A stretch of DNA of 64,000 bases from an uncultured Collinsella sp. (lineage in GTDB: Bacteria; Actinomycetota; Coriobacteriia; Coriobacteriales; Coriobacteriaceae). The stretch spans positions 89,679-153,678 of the forward strand of contig CATXKN010000006.1 in the NCBI GenBank assembly GCA_958370785.1, written 5' to 3'. Positions 53,291 to 60,764 of this stretch are shown here, piece by piece. A model generated the notes under the pieces. That model saw only the letters and a list, made by a program, of their open reading frames with translations, was not told the DNA's origin and made no database searches. The translations under genes were made by a program, and so were the position numbers. How positions within the stretch are numbered: the stretch's first letter is position 1; each line of letters starts with the position of its first letter.

Positions 53291-53418
53291 CGGAAGTGCG
53301 GTGAAAAATCGAATACCGCCGACCACAAACCGTTTTTTGGCAACAAAACCCCTGATAAATTGTTGGTAAAACTGTGGTTTGGTCGGGCTTCCCGCGATTT
53401 TCCCCGCACTTCCGAAAA
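53287..53418. repeat. Long inverted repeat next to a terminator (element B8)
   Basis: Arms at 53287-53311 and 53395-53418 share TTTTCGGAAGTGCGG and a further GAAAA.TCG, with few mismatches. The left arm overlaps the T-run of the terminator. The interior contains a second partial dyad (CCGACCA...TGGTCGG type). It lies between two convergent genes. The arms differ from the other elements. Confidence 0.82.
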
Positions 53419-53455
53419 CAGGGGGTCAGATAGACCAGTAAACCGTACTATTTGC

Positions 53456-54421
53456 CTAAAAATACTCGTCGAGGAAGTTGTTGACTGTGCTCCAGTAGAG
53501 CTCGGGGTCAACTTGCGCACTCATGGCGTGGGTGGCGCCATGGATGGTGAGCTTTTGCTTGACCTTGCTGGCGCACGCCTCGTAGTTTTGGTCGAGCATG
53601 TCGTACGGCACAAAGGTGTCCTGGTCGCCGTGGATAAACAGCATGGGAACCGTCGCGTGTTTGAGTTGCTCCACGCTGCTCGCCTTATGAAAGTCGTAGC
53701 CTGCGCGCACGTTGCACACCAAGTTTGCTACATCGAGCAAGGGAAAGCTGGGCAGGCCAAATACGTCTTTAAGCTGCAGGGAAAACTCGTCCCAAACACT
53801 CGTATAACCGCAGTCCTCGATAATGCATTTCACGTTTGCAGGCAGAGATTCTCCCGCGACGTTCATAGCGGTTGCCGCACCCATCGACTCGCCAAAGACC
53901 AGGATGCGCGCCTCGGGGTCAGCCTGAACGATTCGCTCGATCCATGCGACGACATCGAGCCGCTCGGGCCAGCCCATGCCGATGTAGTCACCGCCGGAGC
54001 GCTCGTGGGCGCGGGCGGCAGGTGCGAGCACGTTCATGCCGCGGTCATGGAATCGCTTGACGTATCGGGCCATACCGATGGGCTCGTTGGTATATCCGTG
54101 CAGGCAGACGGCGTAGTCGTGCGTGCTCTCCGACGCAGCAAAATACCAGGCGGCAAGCTCGGTCCCGTCGTCCGCGGTGAGGCTGCTGCTCTCGCGGTTT
54201 TCCTTAAACCACGCCCGCGCCTCGGTCTCCTCGACGTCCATCTGCTCGCCCTTTTCGGCATTTTTGCTATCCTGCATCATCTTCATGGTGTACGGCGCTT
54301 GGGGGTTCAGGGCAAAGTCAAACAAAAAGTTGCCGGCAAACCCCAGCAGCGCGACAACGACTACCAACGTAACAATGCCGGCTATCTTGAGCTTTCGATG
54401 GGGGTGTGCGCTTTGAGGCAT
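53456..54421 (-). CDS. Membrane-anchored alpha/beta hydrolase
   Basis: A 321-aa hydrolase anchored by one N-terminal helix (about 13-35), with the catalytic domain probably outside the membrane. The Ser nucleophile is in GESMGAA (about 180), the Asp in HGDQD (about 264) and the His in GATHAMS (about 296). The oxyanion region is HGYTNE. Similar proteins are annotated as BAAT/acyl-CoA or prolyl-oligopeptidase-like hydrolases; the substrate is unknown. The start has AAGGAGA upstream. The promoter region carries two copies of a 14-bp palindrome. Confidence 0.85.
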   Translation of the reverse strand: MPQSAHPHRKLKIAGIVTLVVVVALLGFAGNFLFDFALNPQAPYTMKMMQDSKNAEKGEQMDVEETEARAWFKENRESSSLTADDGTELAAWYFAASESTHDYAVCLHGYTNEPIGMARYVKRFHDRGMNVLAPAARAHERSGGDYIGMGWPERLDVVAWIERIVQADPEARILVFGESMGAATAMNVAGESLPANVKCIIEDCGYTSVWDEFSLQLKDVFGLPSFPLLDVANLVCNVRAGYDFHKASSVEQLKHATVPMLFIHGDQDTFVPYDMLDQNYEACASKVKQKLTIHGATHAMSAQVDPELYWSTVNNFLDEYF

Positions 54422-54441
54422 TTACTGTTCTCCTTAAAGAT

Positions 54442-54500
54442 GTTAATACATCAACATTTAAAACAAGCGCATTATGGATGTTCGCCGTTGATGCGTCAAC
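54442..54500 (-). promoter_or_regulatory. Hydrolase promoter with paired palindromic operators
   Basis: On the minus strand TTGACG (54499-54494), 17 bp and CATAAT (54476-54471) form a promoter. Two palindromes of the form GTTGATGyrTyAAC lie at 54487-54500, overlapping the -35 box, and 54442-54455, in the 5' leader. Their centres are 45 bp apart. This is the layout of a repressor acting at two sites; the regulator is not adjacent. Confidence 0.65.
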
Positions 54501-54607
54501 AAGCAAGGAATGGGTAAACAAAGGGTCACATATGGTGCAAATTTCGCACGCACCCAGACGCTTTGATATAGTGTTGAGAACTCTTTACGTTGGAGGATGT
54601 AACCGGC

Positions 54608-55291
54608 ATGTCCGATTCGAGCGACAGTTCTAAGCCGCGACCCAAGACCGCGGCCGTTCCACACTACACGGTGGGCGAGGAGATCATGAACTCCGTCACC
54701 CATGGCGTCGGCTGCCTACTGGGTATCGCTGGCTTGGTGCTCCTGATCGTATTCGCTGCCCTGCGCGGCGGAGGCCCGGCCCACATGGCCGCGGCGATTG
54801 TCTATGGTGTCAGCATTATTCTCGAATACCTTGCCTCCACGCTCTACCATGCGATTCAGCCCGCTCGCGCCAAGCGCGTGTTTCGCATCATCGACCACAG
54901 CTGCATCTACCTGCTCATAGCCGGCAGCTATACGCCGTTTTGCCTCATCACGCTCGCAAACGACGGCGGCCCTATGCTGTTCTTTGCCGTATGGGCCATC
55001 GCCATCATCGGCATTGCGCTCGAGTGCTTTTTGCGCGAGCGTCAGCCGCACTGGGTAAGCGGCCTGGTCTACCTGCTGATGGGCTGGCTCGTCGTCTTTA
55101 AGCTGCCCGAGCTCGTGGCGCTGCTGAACCCCGTCGCGCTTGCCCTGCTCGCCGTCGGCGGCGTGTGCTATACCGTGGGCGTGCCGTTCTATATCGCCAA
55201 AAACGTGCGCTATCTGCACAGCGTGTTTCACCTGTGGGTGCTCGCCGGCAGTATCTTCCAGTTCATGGCGGTGATCCTCTTCGTAATCTAG
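54608..55291 (+). CDS. Hemolysin III family membrane protein (PAQR-like)
   Basis: A 227-aa protein with seven predicted membrane helices. Family motifs: EIMNSVTHG at the start, YLASTLYHA (metal-binding Ser/His), DHSCIYLLIAGSYTP, and the C-terminal HSVFHLWVL with two His. The family is related to PAQR hydrolase-type receptors; 'hemolysin' is historical. GGAGG lies 11 bases before the ATG at 54608. No clear operon partner. Confidence 0.9.
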   Translation: MSDSSDSSKPRPKTAAVPHYTVGEEIMNSVTHGVGCLLGIAGLVLLIVFAALRGGGPAHMAAAIVYGVSIILEYLASTLYHAIQPARAKRVFRIIDHSCIYLLIAGSYTPFCLITLANDGGPMLFFAVWAIAIIGIALECFLRERQPHWVSGLVYLLMGWLVVFKLPELVALLNPVALALLAVGGVCYTVGVPFYIAKNVRYLHSVFHLWVLAGSIFQFMAVILFVI

Positions 55292-55398
55292 CGACCGCGC
55301 CCACGGCCCCGCCCGCACGGGCGACCGGTGCAATTGCCGTATCCGCCATCAACGTTTTACCCTGACGTCCCGAATCTTGGAGGTTCGAGAAACTCCCG

Positions 55399-56772
55399 AT
55401 GGACATAACCATCTCCCTTATCACCACCCTCGTTTTGACCCTCATCAACGGCTACTTCTCTATGTCCGAGATGGCGCTCACCACGGCAAAGCGCGCCGTG
55501 TTGGAGCACGATGCCGAGGAGGGCGATAAGCGCGCCGAGCGCGCCGTCCAGCTCGCTGCCGACTCCGATCAGCTGTTGGCCACCATCCAGGTCGCCATCA
55601 CGCTCGTGGGCTTTGCCTCGTCCGCCGTCGCCTCGACGAGCCTGTCCGACCCGCTTGCCACGTGGCTCATGAGCTTTGGCATCGCGCCGCTTTCCGCCAT
55701 CGCGCGCGGCCTGGCGCCGGTCATCATCACCGTCGCCGTCGCCTTTGTGTCCATCGTGATCGGCGAGCTCGTGCCCAAACGCATCGGCCTCGCTAACGCC
55801 GAGGGCGTATCCAAGCAGGTCGTGGGGCCGCTTTCCGTGTTCCAAAAGATCGCCCGCCCGCTCGTGTGGCTGACCGGCGCCTGCTCCGATGGCCTGGCCC
55901 GCATCCTGCGCATCAAGAGCGCCGACGACCGCCAAAACGTCTCGGAGGAAGAGATCAAGTACATGGTCTCGGAGCAGGACGACCTGCTCGATGAGGAAAA
56001 GCGCATGATCCACGAGATCTTCGACCTGGGTGACACCGTGGCTCGCGAGGTCATGGTGCCGCGCGTGGACACCACCATGTGCGAGGACGACGAGACGGTC
56101 GCCGACGTGCTGTCCACCATGCGCCAGACCGGCTTCAGCCGCATCCCCGTGTATCACGAGGATCCCGACAACGTCGCGGGCATCGCGCACATCAAGGACC
56201 TGATCCAGCCCGCGCTCGACGGCAAGGGCGACCAGCCCATCGCCGGCTATTTGCGCGACGCCGCCTTTGTGCCCGACACCAAGGACATCCTGCCGCTGCT
56301 GTCCGAGATGCAGACCTCGCACGACCAGATCGTGGTCGTCGTGGACGAGTACGGCGGCACGGCCGGCATCATCACCATCGAGGATATCGTCGAGGAGATC
56401 GTCGGCGAAATCGAGGACGAGTTCGATCCCGACAACAAGTACCTCACGCGCCTTTCGCGCCGTGAGTGGCTTGTCGATGGGCGTTTTTCGTGCGATGACG
56501 CGATTGAGCTTGGTTGGCCGCTCGAGGAAAGCGATGATTATGAGACCATCGCCGGCTGGATTTTGGAGCTTTGCGACTCGGTGCCCGACATCGGAGAGGT
56601 GTTTGAGGTCGCAGGGTACAAGTTCAAGGTACAGTCGATGCGTGGCCAGCGCATCTCGCTCATTCGCGTGATCGCTCCGGCCGAAACCGATAAGAAGGAT
56701 TCCGAGTCCTCGGCAGAGAAGCCGGCGGCGTCGGGTGCGGGCTCTGCGGATCCGCACGATGGCGACGAGTAG
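55399..56772 (+). CDS. CNNM/CorC-type (HlyC/CorC) membrane protein
   Basis: A 457-aa protein with a DUF21/CNNM membrane domain (about 1-150), a CBS-domain pair (about 205-325) and a C-terminal CorC_HlyC domain (about 345-430), then an acidic tail. The family is linked to Mg2+/Co2+ efflux or homeostasis. TTGGAGG precedes the ATG. Together with the MgtE- and NRMT-like genes it makes this end rich in magnesium-related families. Confidence 0.9.
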   Translation: MDITISLITTLVLTLINGYFSMSEMALTTAKRAVLEHDAEEGDKRAERAVQLAADSDQLLATIQVAITLVGFASSAVASTSLSDPLATWLMSFGIAPLSAIARGLAPVIITVAVAFVSIVIGELVPKRIGLANAEGVSKQVVGPLSVFQKIARPLVWLTGACSDGLARILRIKSADDRQNVSEEEIKYMVSEQDDLLDEEKRMIHEIFDLGDTVAREVMVPRVDTTMCEDDETVADVLSTMRQTGFSRIPVYHEDPDNVAGIAHIKDLIQPALDGKGDQPIAGYLRDAAFVPDTKDILPLLSEMQTSHDQIVVVVDEYGGTAGIITIEDIVEEIVGEIEDEFDPDNKYLTRLSRREWLVDGRFSCDDAIELGWPLEESDDYETIAGWILELCDSVPDIGEVFEVAGYKFKVQSMRGQRISLIRVIAPAETDKKDSESSAEKPAASGAGSADPHDGDE

Positions 56773-56796
56773 GGCAAGGAAGAGTAGGGGAGAGTT

Positions 56797-57630
56797 ATGG
56801 CAGGCCTGTTCAACATCCTTAAGGTCACCGTCAGCGAGGACAAGATTTGCGCGCACGTGCTGGTGAACCCCGGCATGCCGCTCATGACCTCGGAGGATAT
56901 CGAGGCCACGGCGCGCGTGTACTACTTGGTGCCCGCGATTGCCAAGCATCTGTGCCTGGGCGATTCGGGCCGCGAGTTCCAGGACTGCATGGGCCAGACC
57001 GAGCTTTGCCACCTGCTGGAGCACGTGACGGTCGAGCTCATGAACGAGACCGGTCTTGCCGGCAGCATCTCGTGCGGTCGCACCCGCGTGAGCGAGCATG
57101 ACGAGCGTGTCTTTGAGGTCGAGCTTTCGTGTCCCGACGATGCGTTGGCCATCGGCGCGCTGTCGTCGGCGACCTTTATGATGGACTGGGCGTACCTGCA
57201 TGCCGATCAGCCGGCCCCCGACGTGGAAGGCACGGTCGCGGGCCTGCGCAACCTGGTGCTGGGCATGCGTGCCGAGGCCGAGGGCAAGGACCCGCACGAG
57301 GCCGTTGCCGCTGCGAACGGCGAGGACGTGGCCGAGGATGCGCCCGAGGGCGACGCTCCTGCCGACGCCGACACTGAGCCCGTTGCCGAGGCGCCTGCTG
57401 AGCCCGAGTCTGCGGAGCCCCAAGGCGTCCCGAGCTTTGACGACGAGCCGCAGATGCCAATCGATACCGAGGGTGCGGTCGCCGAGAACCACGAGGCCCC
57501 CGCGGCCGTCTTTGGCGGTGCGGCAACGGCTCCGTCCGGTTCGGCGCACGAGGGCAACCTGCCGCTCGTCGATGGCGCCGGCGAGAATCCGGCCGCCACG
57601 GTCGCCATGCCGGCTATGCCGCAGGAGTAG
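56797..57630 (+). CDS. Stand-alone protein resembling the N-terminal domain of cyanophycin synthetase
   Basis: A 277-aa protein. Residues 1-165 contain 'CHLLEHVTVELMNETG' and GRTRV, matching the family pattern 'H.(I/L)EHV..EL....G....GRTR' of the cyanophycin synthetase N domain. The ATP-grasp and Mur-ligase-like domains of that enzyme are absent. The remaining 110 residues are Ala/Glu/Pro-rich and probably disordered. It lies 24 bp after the CorC gene, so is probably co-transcribed. The homology is from memory of the motif and the function is unknown. Confidence 0.5.
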   Translation: MAGLFNILKVTVSEDKICAHVLVNPGMPLMTSEDIEATARVYYLVPAIAKHLCLGDSGREFQDCMGQTELCHLLEHVTVELMNETGLAGSISCGRTRVSEHDERVFEVELSCPDDALAIGALSSATFMMDWAYLHADQPAPDVEGTVAGLRNLVLGMRAEAEGKDPHEAVAAANGEDVAEDAPEGDAPADADTEPVAEAPAEPESAEPQGVPSFDDEPQMPIDTEGAVAENHEAPAAVFGGAATAPSGSAHEGNLPLVDGAGENPAATVAMPAMPQE

Positions 57631-57709
57631 GCTCACTCGCTTATCACCATCATGTACCTGCGCTTTTACCGTACGCAGATGAGCGCGACGGCAAGTGTTG
57701 CGCTGCGGG

Positions 57710-57715
57710 TATAAT
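57710..57715 (+). promoter_or_regulatory. -10 box of the ytxH-like gene
   Basis: GGGTATAAT ends at 57715, 52 bp before the ATG. The -35 region at 57687-57692 is weak. Confidence 0.45.
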
Positions 57716-57766
57716 GGACAGCATTCAAACGGTGGGCATCGAGGTGCCCGCAGGAGAGGAATGATC

Positions 57767-58156
57767 ATGGGAAAGACTTTCAGCTTTGTCTCCGGTGCGC
57801 TCTTTGGTGCTGCCGCCGGCGCTATCATCGGCGTTGCTCTGGCCCCGCGCTCGGGTGCCGAGACCCGCGCCATGGCCGCCGATATCGCCAACGACGCCTG
57901 GGACAACATGCGTGACACCTACGAGCACAGTGCCGAGGAGGCTCGTGCCGCGGTCAACGACTTTGGTCCGATGGTCGACGCCAAGACCGATGACCTGCGT
58001 GCCAAGGTCGACCTGGCCCGCGAGCGCATGGACCAGCTTCGCGAGCAGCTCAACGACGCCATCTCGGGCGGCAACGTGACGCCCGCTGCCGACGTCGTGG
58101 TCGAGAACGTCACCGAGACCGGCGCCGAGGCCACGGAGCCCTCGACCGAGGCATAA
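57767..58156 (+). CDS. YtxH-domain protein
   Basis: A 129-aa protein with an N-terminal Gly/Ala-rich membrane segment (FSFVSGALFGAAAGAIIG) followed by 'LAPRSGAETR', the YtxH signature, and a charged amphipathic helical region. The ATG at 57767 follows CAGGAGAGGA; an ATG at 57761 is too close to that site. Such proteins are often linked to stress or envelope functions without a defined activity. It overlaps the PRC-barrel gene by one base. Confidence 0.85.
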   Translation: MGKTFSFVSGALFGAAAGAIIGVALAPRSGAETRAMAADIANDAWDNMRDTYEHSAEEARAAVNDFGPMVDAKTDDLRAKVDLARERMDQLREQLNDAISGGNVTPAADVVVENVTETGAEATEPSTEA

Positions 58157-58911
58157 TGCGCGCAGGGGATTTTGTCGGCGTCAAGGTTTATCGTAAGCCT
58201 GCCGAAGACAAGCGCACCAAAAAGGACGGCACGCCGCGCAGCCCTAAAAAGCTCGGCAAGATTCACTTTCCCGTCTTTACCCCGGGCGGCACGCGCGTGG
58301 TGGGCTTTATGGTCCGCCAGTCCGATATCGCGGGCATGATTGAGCGCCCCGACCGCTTTGTGGCGCTCGATGCCATCGGCGTCTATGAGGGTGCTGTCGC
58401 GGTCGACGACGTCAAGGGCACCTACGATGCCGCCGCGGCCAAGCGCCTCGATATCAACCTGGATGATTGCATCATCTGGGTTGGCATGGACGTGCGCACG
58501 GAATCGGGCGATGCCGTGGGCTACTGCTCGGACGTTGAGTTCAAGCCGCGTTCGGGCATTGTGCAGACGTTCTATGTGACCGCCAGCGCCGCATCGAGCA
58601 TGTTGGTGGGCGACACGCAGGTGCCGCCGACGATGCTGCGCGGCTACGAGAACGGCGCGATGATTGTCTCGGACGAGGTCAAGACGCTTGGGTATTCGGG
58701 CGGCGCGGCCGCTAAGGCTGCCGAGGCCAGTGTCGTGGTGGGCGATAAGGTCAAGAAGGGCGCCAAGGTGCTCGATGACAAGGGGTCGGTCGCCGTGGAC
58801 AAGGGCAGCCGCGCACTGGGCAAGCAGCTCGGCAAGACGCGCGGTATGTTCAAGGCCTTTAAGGACGAATATCAAAAGGCGAGCGGGGGCTCGTCAAAAG
58901 CTAGCAAATAG
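58156..58911 (+). CDS. PRC-barrel domain protein
   Basis: A 251-aa soluble protein with PRC-barrel-like segments (about 30-75 'FPVFTPGGTRVVGFMVRQSD' and about 110-150 'ESGDAVGYCSDVEF') and a Lys/Ala-rich C-terminal region (about 175-251). The PRC-barrel is a small beta-fold used in RNA processing and photosystem assembly proteins. Its job here is unknown. It is translationally coupled to the YtxH gene. The MgtE-like protein at 60765 has related N-terminal segments. Confidence 0.75.
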   Translation: MRAGDFVGVKVYRKPAEDKRTKKDGTPRSPKKLGKIHFPVFTPGGTRVVGFMVRQSDIAGMIERPDRFVALDAIGVYEGAVAVDDVKGTYDAAAAKRLDINLDDCIIWVGMDVRTESGDAVGYCSDVEFKPRSGIVQTFYVTASAASSMLVGDTQVPPTMLRGYENGAMIVSDEVKTLGYSGGAAAKAAEASVVVGDKVKKGAKVLDDKGSVAVDKGSRALGKQLGKTRGMFKAFKDEYQKASGGSSKASK

Positions 58912-58983
58912 CGACGTACCAAATGATGGGAGGCGAGCCGGAGACATGTTGCTCCGGCTCGCTGTGTTTATGGGGGAGGGCAC

Positions 58984-60390
58984 ATGCGCCAAAACGGATC
59001 TAACTTAAACAGGCGCTCGGGTGCGCGTCCGACGGCGCGCCGCGACCTGGGGCAGCTGCCCAGCGGTCAGCGTCGACGTCGCCGTAAGCCCGGCGCGATG
59101 TACCTCAACCATAGCCGTGGGTTTAGCGATCGCAGCGCGCGCATCGGCAACGGGCGCTCGCCGCGCCGACCGTCCCGCCTGCCCTATGCGCTCATCGCCG
59201 TGGGTTGCGCGCTCGTACTGTTTATCGCTGCCGTCGTGGGCTACGTCAACCGCAGCGTGGACGTGGAACTCAACGGGCAAAAGACCGCGGTGCGCGTGGG
59301 CTCTACGTTGCAGAATCTTATCGACGATCAAAGCCTGGCCGAAACATACGACGCCGGCGATCTGCTGGCCGTCGACGACAGCGTGCTCAAGCGCCATGGC
59401 GGTGAAAAGCTGTCGGTGAAGGTCGACGGCAAGCGCGTGAAGCAAGGCAAGTGGGATAGTCGCGAGCTTACGGGCGGCGAGAAGGTGACGGTCAAGGACG
59501 GCCGCAACGTGTACGAAAAGCACGAGGTCCAGGCCACGACTATCGAGCCAAAGCTTAAGGTCGAGGGCACGGGTGCCATTGAGTATGTCAAAACCTGGGG
59601 CGTTCAGGGCCGCTCCGAGGTATGGGTCGGCGAGCAGTCGGGCAAGACGCAGGACCGCGGCGAGGTCGTGCCCGCCACCGACTGCGTAGTCGAGTGCGCA
59701 AGCGTAGCGCCCAAGGGCAACGAAAAGTACGTGGCCCTGACATTTGACGAGGGTCCGAGCGGCGCGACCAAGCAGATCTTGCAGGTGCTCAAGGAAAAGG
59801 GCGTCACGGCGACGTTCCTCCTTTCGGGCGATGCGGCCGAGGCCTCGCCCGCTACTGCCAAAGCGATTGTCGATGCCGGGTGCGAGGTCGGCTCCAACAG
59901 CTACAGCGATGATTCGCTCAAGGGCGAGGATCGCGAGACGGTGCGCAAGCAGATCACGAAGGGTACCGAGGCGATTAAGTCGGCGACCGGCGTCGAGACG
60001 ATGTTGCTTCGTGCCCCCTACGCCGCGTTTGACGAGCAAAACTGGATCGACTCGATGGACCTGGTGTCCGCCGTGGTTTCGTGGAATATCGATTCGGGCG
60101 ACTGGCTGCTCAACGGCGCCGACGAGCAAGTATCGACCGTGCTCGACTCGATGACGCCGGGCAATATTGTGCTGCTCACCGATAGCGATGAGTGCGCCGA
60201 GCAGACGCTCGAGGCGCTGCCGCAGATTATCGATGGCCTTGTCGCCGACGGCTACAAGATCGTGACGCTCAGCGACCTGGTCAAGACGGACACGGCGTTG
60301 AGCAAAAAGCTCACCTCGCTCACCAAGGTTTCCATGCCCAAAAACGCCGTGTTCCCCCAACTCCCCGAGGACGACGACACCACAGAGTAG
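58984..60390 (+). CDS. NodB-family polysaccharide-deacetylase-like protein lacking catalytic residues
   Basis: A 468-aa protein: basic N-terminus, one membrane helix (about 70-90), a DUF348/G5-like region (about 93-200), then a NodB homology domain (about 250-440). The usual TFDDGP is TFDEGP (about 253). The metal-binding H-x3-H motif is replaced in GSNSYSDDS (Asn and Asp instead of His). The C-terminal LHD-type His is Thr in VLLTDSD. RAPY is kept. It is probably an extracellular pseudoenzyme, perhaps glycan-binding. Its stop is followed at once by an inverted GTCCCC repeat. Confidence 0.8.
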   Translation: MRQNGSNLNRRSGARPTARRDLGQLPSGQRRRRRKPGAMYLNHSRGFSDRSARIGNGRSPRRPSRLPYALIAVGCALVLFIAAVVGYVNRSVDVELNGQKTAVRVGSTLQNLIDDQSLAETYDAGDLLAVDDSVLKRHGGEKLSVKVDGKRVKQGKWDSRELTGGEKVTVKDGRNVYEKHEVQATTIEPKLKVEGTGAIEYVKTWGVQGRSEVWVGEQSGKTQDRGEVVPATDCVVECASVAPKGNEKYVALTFDEGPSGATKQILQVLKEKGVTATFLLSGDAAEASPATAKAIVDAGCEVGSNSYSDDSLKGEDRETVRKQITKGTEAIKSATGVETMLLRAPYAAFDEQNWIDSMDLVSAVVSWNIDSGDWLLNGADEQVSTVLDSMTPGNIVLLTDSDECAEQTLEALPQIIDGLVADGYKIVTLSDLVKTDTALSKKLTSLTKVSMPKNAVFPQLPEDDDTTE

Positions 60391-60417
60391 CCATTGGGGA
60401 CATGCTTAAACGACTGG
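60391..60417. repeat. Short GTCCCC repeat, diverged copy 3 (inverted)
   Basis: The reverse complement of this stretch contains GTTTAAGCATGTCCCCAATG, closely matching the repeats at 48381 and 51890. It lies directly after the stop codon of the deacetylase-like gene. Confidence 0.6.
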
Positions 60418-60490
60418 TTGTTTAGGACGGTTTTAATCGCTTTGTCCCACCGTGCTCATCCGGCTCTATGTCACGGATACGTCAGCGTTT

Positions 60491-60515
60491 GGTATGCCTG
60501 CAATGTGCAGGGCAT
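60491..60515. other. Perfect small hairpin in the mgtE upstream gap
   Basis: TATGCCTGCA, loop ATG, then TGCA(G)GGCATA, a stem of about 10 bp upstream of the TATAGT box. It may terminate transcription from the deacetylase-like gene. Confidence 0.5.
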
Positions 60516-60545
60516 AAATTCGGTGCCGCAGCGCGATGCTGATGC

Positions 60546-60764
60546 TATAGTTACTGCGGTTAATGAGGGTCAAGAGAAAGGTTACAGGTGAAACCCAAAC
60601 CTCGACCATACAGTCGATGACCCCATGCAGGTGCTTTCTGCGCGTGCACGGGGTGTGAGCGCCGAGCGGTGTGCCGCCCGCGCATGCGTATACATATCAA
60701 AAAGTCCACGGATTGCGTGCCGGCATGGTCGCGCGGTCCGTAGGAATAATGATGGGGAGCACCA
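60546..60764 (+). promoter_or_regulatory. Promoter and structured leader of the mgtE-like operon
   Basis: TATAGT at 60546-60551 would start a leader of about 200 nt. In it GGGTCA (60567-60572) can pair with TGACCC (60618-60623), enclosing a GGTT..AACC-type hairpin and a CGAC-CATACA-GTCG hairpin. Alternatively ACCCC.TGCA (60620-60629) can pair with TGCA.GGGGT (60645-60654). The two folds exclude each other, as in riboswitches. GGGTCAAGAGAAA and CCATACAG recall parts of the Mg2+ M-box, but its GGTGAGGCTCC core is not seen. Confidence 0.4.

Noticed and set aside
60546..60764. Calling the leader a standard M-box riboswitch
   Set aside because: The conserved GGTGAGGCTCC part of the M-box is not found, so only a candidate structured leader is reported.
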